NCBI RefSeq assembly: GCF_910592395.1
Contig: NC_088310.1
Span: forward strand, 6,703,501 to 6,767,500
DNA from: Lineus longissimus
Lineage: Eukaryota; Nemertea; Pilidiophora; Heteronemertea; Lineidae
DNA: 64,000 nucleotides
Reading direction: 5' to 3'
The notes under the pieces are model-generated. The model saw only the letters and a list, made by a program, of their open reading frames with translations, made no database searches and was not told the DNA's origin. The position numbers were made by a program, and so were the translations under genes. Shown here in pieces: positions 1 through 13,300 of this stretch (position 1 is its first letter; the number at the start of each line of letters is the position of its first letter).

Positions 1-287
1 CAATGTCAGCACTACTCATACTGGCTAAAAAGTGAAGAAAATGCACTTTATGAAGATGCTGCTTATCTACACCAACAGATATTGCAGTATCGCAATGCCA
101 TGTCACTTTGGCCTTGACCAGGGCAATGGACATATGAACATTCAAGGACCTCAACTTTTCACTGGCATTACCCAAAATATTCCTGATCCAGTGTTTCCCA
201 AATGTTCATCCAGCAAGACTTGCATTTTAACAGTAAATGGTTTACTGATTTTTATGTTTTGATAAAACAACAGTAATTGCATTGCAG

Positions 288-1018
288 ATGCTGACTTCTG
301 CGGTGAGAAATTGGCATGGTTCTTTGGCATCACAACACCAAAATATCAGTCAGCTATTGATGAGTTTTATAGGATAAAGGCAGAGGTAAGACTATTGACT
401 CATGTTTGAGGATTTAATTACAGATTTGTGTCTCAATACTTCCATCATAAGTCAGAATTGTCTCTTCAAATGTTGCAACAATTCAGTTTTTCCGCAATCA
501 CATTATGATAGCCTATATGCATTATACAGTGATTAGACATCCTGACTTGGCAATCTAACTCCTCATATGCATCATTTATATTACAGTACAACTTTTTTAT
601 TAAGGACACCTTTTGGATTGAGTACTATATCCTTACTTGTGAGGTATCCTCATTATAGAGGTAAAATTGAATGAAAGGTTTTAGGGTTAAAATCTGTGTC
701 CATGTTAGAGATTGTCCTACTCGCAGAGGCATCTGCTACAGTAATTTCTGCGTAGAGTAATTTGTCGGCAAATTTAAGCATTTGTGATAAGACAACACAA
801 ATGCCAAAGAAAATCTTTGTCAAATTATGTGATTATACAATATTCTTTCTTACTTGTAGGAAGAAGAAGAGAGGTTTGAAGAAGAATTGGAAAAAGAAGC
901 TGTACGACAACGAGAATTGCAGACAATATCTGGAATGGAAGGAGGAGACGCAGCCGAGCCTGACACAGCTGCTGTACCACAGGTTGCTGTTGTCAAAATA
1001 GACACAGAGAAGTACTGA
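288..1018 (+). CDS. FAM177A: FAM177A-like protein, 3' part (last two coding exons)
   Basis: Exons are 288-385 (entry after two bases of a split codon) and 860-1018 (TGA at 1016-1018), joined by a 474-bp GT-AG intron in phase 0. The first exon reads DFCGEKLAWFFGITTPKYQ and continues SAIDEFYRIKAE. This matches the FAM177 core (GEK.AS.LGI.TPKYQYAIDEYYRMK in vertebrates). The last exon starts with a Glu-rich stretch (EEEERFEEELEKEAVRQREL) and has a variable tail ending TEKY, as in the family. Earlier exons lie left of the window; bases 1-287 read as intron. FAM177A1 has been linked to the Golgi, but its biochemical role is poorly defined. The family assignment is firm on sequence pattern; the exact paralog is an inference. 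Confidence 0.88.
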
Positions 1019-2645
1019 ATCACTTGAAAAGTTGTCTGGAATGTCTGTGATACCTCAGGACTGTAAAGATATTTGTGCAATAATCTAAAACGTTTTACGA
1101 AAACGGATTTGTGTTGCATTTGCTGTGTGTAACCACATTCTGTTGACCACTGGTCCTAGTTGTTTGAAAAAACTGCCAAGAAAATTTGTTGTCTCCAAAT
1201 TTTCATTTACCACCAAGAATGCTTTTTTGGACTTAGCCAGTCTCAGTTGATAGGTAGGTCAAAACCGTTTGCAATTGTTTGGAAGTTAAAGTGCAAACAC
1301 AACAGTTCATTAGATAATTTTGCTCATTCCACACAATGTTATGCTCATTCATGAATGTTTTTTCATTTGAAAGTTTGTGGCAAAAATGTATGTATAAAGT
1401 TTCATCAATATTTTCCATTCTATCGGAAGAGCTGAGAAAATCAAAAGAGTTCTTGTACAAGTTCCTTGTCGAAGCTTGAGTAATGAATCAAGAAAGAATT
1501 TAGTAAATTTTGAATCCATGCAAGTGGATTTGTACATTATTGTGTGGAGGTCGTTAGTGATTGGCAATTGAGTTGGCCATTTTGGAAGTTTCAGACATGG
1601 TGTTAGTTTCTCTCTGGGTTGAATTTATACGAAGTACTGCAGATAAATGGCTCATGACCATCTTTTGGACCATTCAAGACGGCCATTAAATCTTCCATTG
1701 AATTGTGACCTATATATAGCAAAGAGTTAAGAATTTGGTGGATAAGTGTGCGTCCTAATTTACTTTACGGAAGTCATGTTTTCAAGAACGGGTGTCAAGT
1801 AGGGCTGGATGCGTCTGAAATATTTATTTTTGTGTTGAACAGGAACTGTATATATATGTATATTTATTGGGTTGTTACAAAAACCATTTGCTTCAAAGAA
1901 ATGGGTTTTTGGTTGTTAAGATACATGAGAGAAGGTCATGTATATCAAATAGGATCCAGTAACAAAACATTGGTCGCCCAAAATTTCAGGACTGGTTTGG
2001 GAGTGATTGAAAACTTGTTGTGGGGACTTTGGGTTTTATAGGGTGGATGGGAACTTTTGAAAAATACTCTTTTGAGGCCTTTGAATTTGCTCACGGTTGT
2101 CAGGACCAAAATTTTCAGATTTTGCATCCACCCACCTTGGTTATGGCTTGGTTGGCCTGGTGACTTGTCAATGTGCATGCATAACCAGATGCAAAATATG
2201 GAAATTACGTTCAAACTTCTGCTGACTGCGGTGTCTGTAAAAACGATTTTCTATTGTGGTATTGTTGTGTTATAGTGGTGTGCTGGAAATGGAAAACTTA
2301 AACATAATATGAATATGCTTTACAGCCCAGTTACTTAAAAACTCTGTGGCGGCTATCTCCGAATCTGCCTGCAGAATTCAGTCAACATCTCATCTGGGAA
2401 GTACATCTGGTGAAATTTGACCATTATGTTTCTTTCGCAGTAAAAGTCTCCAGAGATGTGGTCATTCAAAAATGAATTTATGGAATACTGATCAAAAAAT
2501 TAGATCACTGTACAGGCCAAGCCGTTTGAAATAATCTTATTTTTGTACAGTTTCATTCCTTGTAAATAATATTTCACTGTTTCAAACTTGTATTATGTTC
2601 ATAAATGGTGTATATAGCTCATGGAATAAATCATATTCTTATCAC
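1019..2645 (+). other. FAM177A-like 3'UTR
   Basis: This AT-rich stretch follows the TGA at 1018 and has no coding potential in either strand beyond short chance frames. It ends near an AATAAA at 2625-2630 followed by an A-rich run at 2650-2660, a plausible cleavage region. The extent of the UTR is inferred. Confidence 0.5.
2625..2630 (+). terminator. poly(A) signal AATAAA, FAM177A-like gene
   Basis: This is a canonical AATAAA about 1.6 kb after the stop codon, in an AT-rich context, with no further gene on this strand before the SRF promoter. Confidence 0.5.
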
Positions 2646-3300
2646 TGTTAAAAAAAAAAATTTCTACTTCATTTTGTGATATTGAAACCAATTTGTGGTA
2701 AAAAATTAAGCTGGTTGTAATGTAAAGTCTGCCAGGAGCCCTCAGAACTTTCGTGAGGATGCAGGCAAAAAGAATCCGACAGCTATGTATATGACCTACT
2801 TGACAGTATGTTTTAGACATTCTAAAGGATGAGACAAGGATTTACATTGCTCTATTGAAATGTCACTGGGCAGTCACACAGAGTACCACGTCCCACACCC
2901 CGATGTGACGGTATCCATTGTGTCACAACTTCACCATCACGGTCATGCAGTGGAGACTTGATGATCACAGATCCACCATAGCCAACAAATTACAAATGCA
3001 GATTGCCCATTTCAAAATACAGATGGATGGCAAGTGCAGGGAGAGCAATATTTGCTTCCTGGTCACAGGACAGTCTTCACAATACTACTGGCTACTGCAA
3101 CTTGGCTGATTGCCAAAAATATGAAGTGGGCCCATATGGGAATTGTAACTGCAATATTTCTCTGATCTAATTTGATCTGACCTGTACTTCATGCCCGAAC
3201 TGCAACCTGGTGTTGATCAGTGCAAAGGGCAAAAACCCTTGAAATGACACAAACGGACCACATGTTTTCATTCATGGACCACGTTTTAATGTTTACGTTT
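2646..3300. other. intergenic DNA between FAM177A-like gene and SRF promoter
   Basis: No gene is seen. A palindromic CArG-like word, CCCATATGGG, lies at 3131-3140. It is off-consensus at two positions, so it is not counted as a CArG box. Confidence 0.4.
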
Positions 3301-3302
3301 TT

Positions 3303-3310
3303 ACTTCCGG
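3303..3310 (-). promoter_or_regulatory. ETS-type site upstream of SRF
   Basis: ACTTCCGG on the plus strand is CCGGAAGT on the minus strand, a full ETS/TCF core. It lies 25 bp upstream of the first CArG box. ETS proteins of the TCF class bind next to SRF at CArG elements in ternary complexes. Confidence 0.55.
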
Positions 3311-3317
3311 GTTGAGG

Positions 3318-3322
3318 CCAAT
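3318..3322 (+). promoter_or_regulatory. CCAAT box upstream of SRF
   Basis: GGCCAATCAG fits the NF-Y CCAAT consensus. It sits between the ETS site and the CArG pair. Function is inferred from position. Confidence 0.45.
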
Positions 3323-3334
3323 CAGGTGCTCGTT

Positions 3335-3344
3335 CCAAATTTGG
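3335..3344. promoter_or_regulatory. CArG box 1 (CCAAATTTGG), SRF autoregulation site
   Basis: This is a perfect CC(A/T)6GG palindrome. It lies about 335 bp before the proposed SRF start codon and 19 bp (start to start) before a second perfect CArG box. Vertebrate SRF promoters also carry two CArG boxes with ETS and CCAAT elements. Confidence 0.65.
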
Positions 3345-3353
3345 CTCGAGAAT

Positions 3354-3363
3354 CCTTATATGG
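3354..3363. promoter_or_regulatory. CArG box 2 (CCTTATATGG), SRF autoregulation site
   Basis: This is the second perfect CC(A/T)6GG. The 19-bp offset from box 1 is close to two helical turns, so both sites would face the same side of the DNA. Confidence 0.65.
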
Positions 3364-3678
3364 GGACGACACCTTTCCAAACATGGGCAATTGATCTACT
3401 TTTATAATCACGCGCAAAGTGATGCGGTTTGTAGGTTTTGACAGCTCTTAATCAATAGAGTTAATTCAAATAATTTCAACCTTTTGTCATTTTTTATAAG
3501 TAAATCAGTAATCATACACACTTTGGTGAGACTAGTATGCATGAATTACGATAATATTTTTGCAGCAGTTCATCGCGGAAGTGCACATCTTAGGTGTTGT
3601 TCGGCTCCAGTTTTGGAGAAGCCAGGAAATCGATTTCATTTACTTTCTCAGGCCGTGTTCGCGGTGTTAGTTCGATTT

Positions 3679-6600
3679 ATGGCGGGTGCGGGCGAAAGAA
3701 CGACTGTTAGTGATCCTCTCCAAACAATCAACCTCATGCAGCACCATTCGTATGAGTCTGTGATGAATGGCGTGGCCGTGGCCAACGCTCATTCGGCGTA
3801 CAATTTGACAGTGCCGGGGACATCTCAAGTCACGGTTGTCAAAAGAACTCCAGAAGAAGCTGGACTTCTTGAAATGCACGACATGTCGGACTCTGACTCT
3901 GACATGGATATCCGACGGCATGGCAAAGCCTCGAAGAAAACAAAGGGTCGGGTAAAAATCAAGATGGAATTCATTGAAAACAAATTGAGACGGTACACCA
4001 CATTCAGCAAACGAAAAACTGGTATCATGAAAAAAGTGAGTGTCCGCATGGTTTGATATTTTGCATGCATCCAAGACATGAGGGACCATCTCAGTGTTTC
4101 CTTCCACTCCCGAATGCCCGAATAATGCCCACAATACCCAAGCTCTTGTACAATTACAGTGGTAAAATTCTAAGCATGATGATAGCGCAAAGATTAAATT
4201 TGTTGGCGTCCTTGACCTCCGAGTCTAACAAGGGACCTTGGACGGACATCAGAGTGGGGAACATTACATAAATGATAAGACATTGTCACAGCAGTTGAAC
4301 CGAGGCAGCCGCTGTAAACCTAAATATTGGCACAACTACGGGTTTGTTACAGTTATGGTGAGCTGCGGCTTCCTCTGACTTGGCAATGATATAATTATAT
4401 TGTTACATACCTGGCGCAGTGAAGTGACATCTTTTCCACTGTGTCGTCATCTTTGATTCATGTTTATGTCAATGATACCGTACCATCTTTGATTAAGAAC
4501 AGTGGAAGTTTGTATGGCGGAGTTCATATGGCGCGTGAAGAGGTTAAAAACCAAAATAACTCATTGTAACATCTTCGGAGAATGAATTTTGGCAATAAGT
4601 TACATGCTTTGCATTTGAACTATCCCATTGAAGACGTCAAACCGCTTATGTTTCTGTTTCTGACTTTATTTAGAGTTTATCAAGATCAATGTGAGAGGTC
4701 AGAGTCGCTTCTTTATTCAACCCTCTTAGTTACATCAAGTATAGATTTCGTATGATCCACAAGTATGGTGGTCTGAATTTACGCAAGATTGAGTATCTAA
4801 ATGTCCTCTTTTCAGGCTTATGAATTGTCAACTTTGACAGGGACTCAAGTGATGCTTCTTGTGGCAAGCGAAACTGGCCATGTCTACACATTTGCCACAA
4901 GAAAATTACAACCCATGATAACGAGTGAAAGTGGCAAGGCTTTAATTCAGACATGTTTGAATTCGCCTGATCCTCCACCAATGGCGCCAGGACAACAGCA
5001 CGCCATCGATCAAAGAATGAATCCAACTGGTTTTGAAGAGACAGACCTCACTTATGCTGTTACAGAAGAAGAAGCAGCCATGAACAGCAGGGTATGCTGT
5101 CAATTTAGTCTTTTAAAATGCCCTGCCAAAAATTGGTTTTCTCATAGAATTCTCATCCTGGGGAAGTATAGGAACAATCTCCTATGATGTTCATATACAG
5201 CAGTAGTAAAGGTTTGATTGTTTGGAATTAAGCCCTTTTATCAGCAGTTATTCTAATCTCTTTCCTTTGGCTGTCCATCCCACAGCAGACAGGAGGAAAA
5301 ACATTTATGGACAGACAGGCCTGCTTATGCTGAAGAGATAGGGTAGCTGGTAGATAACCACACATGGCCCCATCCGTATACATTCACTGAACAAATGTAG
5401 CTACCTCTGCTTGCCCCAGTTTAGTGCAATGTACATAGGTAGATAGGCTATACCTGGTGATGCTCTGTGTAAAACAAACATCACCTAAGGTAAACACATC
5501 ATTCATGTGTTCAAGATTCTTATGTAAATATAGCAAGCCAGCCTAACTGGGGAGGCTGTGCTATTTATGGCCCACAGGTAAATAAGAAGGCAATGCTAAA
5601 GGAATAACTTTCCAAATATGGCATGGATCCACGGCCATAAATGCCAGATGGTTGTAACCCAATATTTCAGCTATCTGGCTTCACTCTCAAAAATATTGCC
5701 GCTAGATAGCAGGAAAGGGACCTTCTCAATATGGTTAGACTTGCCTCAATTACAAAGCCATACCTGGTTAAGGGATCAGTGGATCCAGCTCATAACAGCA
5801 GATACTGCATCATTATCTATTGAGTAGGCTTTTCCTGACTGATCAGAGAAGTATTTACCATTGTATGCTTTTTCAGCCTATTATGTCATCACTACCAAAT
5901 AAAGGGGTCAGTGATTATGAGCACATGGTTGTTCTACTTCGCAAATGTTGTGATGATTACAGAAATGGTCATGATACTATTCAAATATGATATAATTACA
6001 GTAAATAGATGAGCAAATTATGATTTTTATACGACCAATGACAGTTAGTCCACAGCAAAAAAGGTAGGCCTATAATTGGACCAAATTTGTGACTAAGTTG
6101 TTTTGTTAAAACTGACCCACTGGCATGTTTTGTTAGGCCTGCAAAAGGCATAAAATGTTTCCATGGTAGATTAAAAATTTGTGTTCTTTGACTTTCCTTG
6201 GTCTCTTCAATTAGGTCAGTTGGCCAAAAAGGTACTCTGCCCGATTAAGCATGTTTGTGTTTTTGAGGTGGCCCCTCCGCCAGTGACTAGGAGAAACAGA
6301 GAACTGTCTGGAACAAGTCACTCATTCATCTTTCAAGGGTATGTTTACTCCTAACAGGTAACTGCTACCTGGAGAGACTGGGAGCCAAAGGTATTTAATC
6401 ATCTGTATAAAGATGGCTTCTCATTCTCTATGTGTATGGATGATAGGATGAAAACAATTAACAAATTTTAACGAAAATTTTCAACGGAACTGTGTAGGCC
6501 TTTTTAAACGTCTTGCAAGAACAAATCAATTTCCTGACTCAGAAATTCAGAGTCAAAAAGCGGTGTGTAGATGCAAGTAGAGACCTCTGGTGTTTCAGGT

Positions 6601-9600
6601 AGAAACAATTCCTCTTACTGCTGTGCACTGGTATTTCCAAATCGTGTCAATTGTAATTTTGTATTTCCAGAATGATGGCATGCGGCCCGCGATCTACACA
6701 ATGGCGACAAATATTTCTCCAAGTGTGAGTCCGTCGCCACCAGCACCAACACCACCGCCATCTATGAGCTCGATGAGTCAGTCGACTGTGACAATGCTTC
6801 CCCAGCCCGCACACTCCACCCCACACTCGACACCGACATTCTTACCGAACCCCAACACGCCAGTGACTCTCAGTGCCATGCCTTCAGTACCTCCGACGGT
6901 GTCAACACCGAACCCAAGTTCATCTGTGACGACTATACCAAGTGCCGCCAATCGAGGCATCTCTATGCAGCTACCAAATATTCCTGGTGGGCTGGCTACG
7001 TTAATTCAACAACAAGGTAAGGCAGGTTAGCTTGATCAACTTGGAATAAGTGGGACGTGGGCTGGAACAATTTAGCTGTGAGGAGGTGTCACATACCTTT
7101 TCAGGGCCTTTGCCAACTTTGTAGATGATGACATCATGGGGGAAGCACCATTGTATGTGGTGAATGTTTGTTTGTCTTGGTTATGAACAAAAGAGAGAGG
7201 TGATCTTGAAATATGGTATCATGTTTGATTGAATAATGCATCTGCAATTACAATATCAACAATGCTGTTGCATATAAAAGACTTGTTATTTGTTGTATTT
7301 TGAATTCAGCTGGTAATCTTGCTCAAGGAACCCCTATTACGATTAGTGGCCTACAGGGTACCCAGTTAGGTCAGCTAGCAGGACAACAGCAGGCTCTCCT
7401 GCGGATACCAGCGGTTTCATTAGCAGGTGAGTAAAACAATTGATTTGCGGCAGACTTTGGTTTGGGTCCTGTTGATTCATTCTCAACCACATTTGTGTCC
7501 ATCTGGTTGTTAAGTCTAGACAATTGGAAATTGTCCCAACCAGTCTTCAAAGCTGGAGATATGACTGAAGGGTGATCTTGAAAATTGAATGCTGAAGAAG
7601 ACAGTTGTCACTGCGACTAGTGGCTGTGATTGTCCTTTTGATGTCTCCTCCCCTGGCATGGCCCAACTAAGTCCTGTTTGTCACAAACTGACCACATCTT
7701 CGTGCAGCACTAACCGCCAACCTCTCAGAACAAAGACCAATGAAGTTCAATAGAAGTCAGATGATTTGAACTGGTTAAATCAGGAGGACTTTATATATAT
7801 ATCCATCCATAGCATTGCACAATTTTTTTTGTCCAGTTTGCACGTTCCACCCATCTGCAATTGAATGCACTTTTGGTCTTGGCACAACATATTCTATTCC
7901 TTACTTTTAGGCTACAGTCTGTTGCCATCAAAGGGAAATGCAGACTCAAACAGTGAATTCTGCTGCAAGTATTTGAATTTCCCCATCGAACCCTGTAACA
8001 TAGTTTTTATTTTAGCATACAAGAAAATAGTTATGAATTTTTTTAGAGAATGCTCATTTTATTTTCTTCATAATTAGTAATTAGCTCCTGTCGATAGTCC
8101 AAGTTAACCCCAATTTTGGATTTTGAATTTTTGGCTTGGCACCTCACCTGTTTTGTCGACCAAATTCAGTTCAAACCCTCTTTATTTCTGAACCAGCCCA
8201 TTCCTTGTGTGATTAGGTTTAGGCCTTGCCTCATTTCCTTGAGTTGACGCTTTATTAGACACTTTTACAATAACTGCATGTTTTAAAAACCCATGTTTAC
8301 TGAATTGTTATTGTGTTCCTGTGCATGAGGCCAGACAGTTGCTGTGACAAAGCCAGGACAACAAGATGCGTGATTGCAAAACAACGAATCAGCATCTGCA
8401 TTCCAACCACATGGCTCAATTGCAGGTCGCACCAACTAAACTGGTTGGTTATGCGACGCCAAAACCTATATGATATATCACCCAGGGGTATTGATTGGAG
8501 TACCTATAACACGATGTTGTGCACTCCTCCATATCACGGATCTTTAGAGAGTGCGAGACAGCCATAAGTTAGTGCCAGCCCTGTCTTGTGCATCCCATGG
8601 CAATATCTTGTTTAGTGCCTGCCTTTCCCAGTCCACAGCCTTCTCCGGGTTTCCTTTGGTATACCTTGGGACCTTTTCCTGGCGGTGTCCAATGCAGAAC
8701 TTTTTTGGCAAGTCTGGATCAGTGTACCTCCATCCTTAAGACATGTTTGGACTGGCACATGTAGATCACCTGGGTAAATGAGCAGCTTATCAACATGGCG
8801 TGTTGTTCAGCCATGTCTGTTACAAAACCGTGGCAAATTCGAAATCATTCTTAGTTTTTGTATCGTCAAGCAGAGGGGCTCACTGAAACTGGAGCAGTTG
8901 TTGTTCCTGTTTGAATTGGCATTTTCATTTCCTGGAGGGAATTCTGTCCTGAATGCTTTCTGAACAAAATTCGATATATTTTTAACAAAATTTTTTTCGA
9001 GATTGAATGTTTTTGATATTCTAAATGACTGTTCATCCTTCAGGGTTGACTGCTACTGGTGGAAGCCCTCAAAGTACAAGTCCTGGGCAACAAGAATTAC
9101 AGACTTTAGCGAGCAGTGCACCGATGACGACACAAAGTACTGGAGGTGGTATCACTGTTTTATCAGGTAGAGTTGTCTGATATGTCTCTTACCATTGGCC
9201 TCATGCAGTTGTAAAAAGTCGTTAGGCTTCCTGAGCTTTTGGAAGGTTCTGAAGAGACTTGAAATAATCATCAAGGGTATTGTACAGATGCTTGATAGGC
9301 GAGAAGTTTTTACCTGACTGAATGTCTGGTCGTGTCAGACATGTTATTACCAAGAGTCGTACAGGTAAACAAATAAACTCTTGACGAGTTCTGGCAAGCC
9401 TCAAGATCACATCATCATGCAACAGACAACAGTCTTAATCATTACAGTCTCAGCAGAAAAGTTGTGCTTACTCAAACAGACCTGAAGTAGATTTTGTGGT
9501 CTTTGAATCTGAAATAACTTCATGTCCTCATCTTTCAGGTGCTGGTGGTCAAGGTGCAGGTAGCGGTGGCACGATGATGTATCAAACGCCCCAAGGTCTA

Positions 9601-10339
9601 GTCTACGCCACCCCTGCCACCGGTAATGCCCTCAACGCCTTAAGTGAGGGCTATATACTCAATCTACCACAGCAATCAGTGTTGGCAGCGGGTGGCGACC
9701 AACAGAACGGAGTAGGTCAATCATACTTCACAATACCCGTGCCAGTTTCTCTCAGCTCACAGTTAGGTTCACAGGTAAGCTGTTGGAAAGTGCCCATGAG
9801 ACAAAACGTGACAGTATAAAAGCACTACCGGTGTATAACAAGCCGACCTATTCTAAGGCGGCACCAATGATTCGAACTTGATATTAGAGAACTGAAATGT
9901 TTTTATTTAAAGTGTATCTAAAACCACAGACGATAGGGTAGCTTTTGTTTCAGTTGTGGCAAAATTTGCCTTATCAGCTGATTTTTCTTCTGCAGTAAAC
10001 TGTTTTTTGGTGCAGATACATGCAAGCCCGATAACTTACAGCTGGTGAGATAAGCCTGATAATTTGCAACTAGGTTGCCAAGGGTTAGGTACAATGCTTG
10101 ACAAAATATGTCTGATTTGTATTTCCTATGGACCAGACCTATCAAGTTTTCCATCTACATAGTCATTTACTTTCAGTTCATGTCACCACTAAAGGAATGA
10201 AATATCCATTTATATATTCGATGTTCTCGTCAGTTATTAAGTTTTTCCTTCATTTTAGGTGATGTTAGCTCATACTGGTGATGGACAAGCAATAGAGATA
10301 CCGCCTGCACATCAGGGCTCTCATCAAAAACGCAAATGA
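3679..10339 (+). CDS. SRF: Serum response factor (MADS-box transcription factor), complete
   Basis: Seven exons join in frame: 3679-4035, 4816-5091, 6671-7016, 7310-7426, 9044-9166, 9539-9774 and 10259-10339 (TGA). All introns have GT and AG ends. The total is 512 codons including stop, 511 residues, close to human SRF (508). The MADS box starts at residue 90 (GRVKIKMEFIENKLRRYTTF) and crosses the exon 1/2 junction (GIMKK then AYELSTLTGTQV). It runs on through ASETGHVYTFATRKLQPMIT to LNSPD near residue 171, the DNA-binding and dimerization core. An acidic Ser/Asp run (MSDSDSDMD) precedes it. The C-terminal half is Ser/Thr/Pro/Gln/Gly-rich, as in the transactivation domain. The protein is nuclear and binds CArG boxes with TCF or myocardin-type partners. 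The start is uncertain: an in-frame ATG at 3541 would add 46 residues, and a possible acceptor lies near 3566. Confidence 0.93.
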
Positions 10340-13300
10340 CACGATCACACAAAATAAGACTTGAAACTGTGCGGCTATTTGCCAATGAGTGATCTGGTCA
10401 CAAACATAACAAAGTGCAATAAGAAACGATGAACTCTTTAGCCTCTTGTGGCGTATTGTCCTTTGAGGTGAGGAGAGGATTTCAAAATGAATGAGACTTC
10501 GTACGTATCTGATAAAGATCTCCTGTAGCCACATGCCTGTTTATTTTCGTTGATCGTTTAGTATAATATACTATTTGTGACTTTTCGTGTCAGATTTTGT
10601 CAGTTTGCTATGCTGGATTGAAGTTACGCAATAACACATTATACGATTGGAGTTGACATTTGTGATTTTTTAGAAGTCGAGCTATAGTGTCACATCAGGA
10701 TACTGTAGACCCAGAAATGTTGGTTTTTATTTTTGCATTTACAGATGATCATGAAATTTAATCAAAATTACTGTACCAGGGTTGTGAAACGCTAAAATAA
10801 AGCAGCACCAGAGTTGCAATTTTGCAACAGAATCGCCGCGAATATTTCTGGGTTTAAAGTTCCGTTGAATATGATTGTGTCAAACAAGATTGTTGTGTGT
10901 AATTCAAAAATCTTGTTAGTGCTAGAATGTTGTTTTGAATTCATCAACTCGACGTGACGTCTGTTGCGGAGATGATATCAGTTGATTCCTGGCCGGATCC
11001 AGTATTTAAATCAAGGTCCACTGAGAGGGTGGGCCAAATTGTTGTAGTGGTTACTAAATAGTGTCTGAAGGATTGCTACTTGTGGTAAAAGTTTATCCGC
11101 CCTTTCATGATGTCGTCCTGATTTTATATGGTGCTCTTATCAGTACTTGTCTGATGTCAGTAGACATGGTGTTTTGACTGGGTGATAGGAAGCGTTGTAG
11201 CCATATAAAGTTATCAGCAAGAATTCTGTGTTCTTGTCATTAGTGATATGATCTTCTTTGCTTACTAGATAATGCGGGTGATCCACTGGCTTTCTGATAG
11301 CTATCGGGACCGGTTAGTTACTTGTCAGGACACCATCGGTTGGGTGACAGAAAGAAATGATGTGGTGTTGAAGCCACAACCGTGCTTTCCAATTGCAACA
11401 AAAATCAAACACATCAGATCTTATCAGAAACGTTTTGGGAACTATGTGTGAAAAGCATCGGGGAGCGGATGGATTACCTGCATAAGTTTTAAGACAATAT
11501 TGTGGCTAGTGAGGTCAGTGTGTCTTCCATCGTGAAGTTGTTACAGTATTACAGTGGTCAACAAATACGAAATATATCTGGACAGCACGTCAGATTCTTT
11601 CAGATATTTTAGAAATTACTTGTTAAATAATGCTTGGTTATTTTTGTGAATTGAATCACTATCTTGTACTTCTGTCTGATTGTTGCATGGGGCCTGATTT
11701 GAATGTGAGTTGTTGCATATATATCAAAACGTGGTATACTTGCAAGGTCTAAAAACTTTTCTTCAAAGTGATTTAGGCCTACTTGAGTTGGAACTTTATA
11801 AACTAGAATTAGAAGCACTGAGAGGCAATAGGCCTATGTCAGTGTTAAGAACAAAGGTGCTCAGTGTAAGGAAGAGTGAACATTAACATTAAATAAAAGT
11901 TTTTTAGTCTTGCAACTTTGCCATGTAAAAATGCCTGTACAAGTAGTTTCTGATATCTTTACCAACCTTGAGATGATATAGAATAGTAGATTGTTATCTT
12001 CGATTTCACAAATCGGAAGGGGAAAATACTGTGTTAAAAGGAATTCTATTCCAAACATATATATTGAGATATTTGTTTGGGAAATCTTCACTCCTTTTTG
12101 CACTTAGTGTATCAATAGCATTCTTAATAATTTTGATTTATTCTTTTTCTACTCGACATTAAAAATGTTGGTTTCTAGAATCTCAGAATATTTTAAACAT
12201 ATTCAAAAATAAGGTATCAATAATGATAGAAATATGTGCAACTTGGTTGAAGCAGTTGCATTAGTAAGCTTTTAATTGGTCACAGTTTAATTGTGATTGC
12301 TTTGGGATAACTCTTGGTTGTGTGTTTAGTTGTTTGAAGGTAAATAAGGAGAGCATAATCTGAACCTTGGAAAGATGTTCAAATGATGTACTCAATTTTG
12401 CTGTAGGGTGTAAGAATACTCTCTGGAACTGCTTCAACCACCAGGGTTGAAAACTTACATATAAACTGGTGCTATTAACTTTAAAATATTATGCATGATT
12501 GTGTGATGAATCACAGTAACTCAGAAAATCTTTGGGGGTGTTTTAAATTTGCAGTCTGACCTGATCCACAAACGTTTTGCGATAGAAGGTTGGCAACCGC
12601 AAAGAAATCCTGTGGCAAATATTTTCAAGGTTGCAGTAGGTTGAATTGGCCACTGTTGTGTCGTATTGAAATGGTCAGTGTAAATAAGATAGACTACATT
12701 TGTGCATCTCAAGTCAAAATCATAGAGATAAATAATAGTAACAGCTGTCCTTCCACACGAATCCGTCGAAGCTGTGTGTTATTAGTGCTGTATGTGGAAT
12801 AATAGCTAATTTGAACCATTCTACATTCTACTCTTCATCTCTGGTAATTATCTCAGTTTTTCCAAACAGAAAAAGCTAAACACGAGACAAAAATCTGGGT
12901 CTGCCATTATCCTTTAATTTTGGCTTGAGACGTAGTCATGGTGTCACAATTTTGCTCAAAGTTCATACTAATTTATTCTTCTCATATCATTTTGTACATT
13001 TGTAAATGCTGTTTTCTGCTCCTCTTTCTGAAACTATATCACTTTTGAATACAGATCTTTGTACACTATGGTTACCAACTTTTACTACAGAAGTAATCTA
13101 TAGTTCATTTATTTTCATGCTCTAGACGTTGGTGGATGTTTTAGATTTCACTGATGCTTGATGGATTTAACTGCAAATTTATTGCGGTTCAGTATTCTAA
13201 ATGCCTTGGTCACAGGACGTTGATGATTGTAATGGGAATTTTTGGTTGCAGCGGTCCTTGTAGCGGTCCTTAGTGTCACAACCAAGGACCTGTGTGTCAC

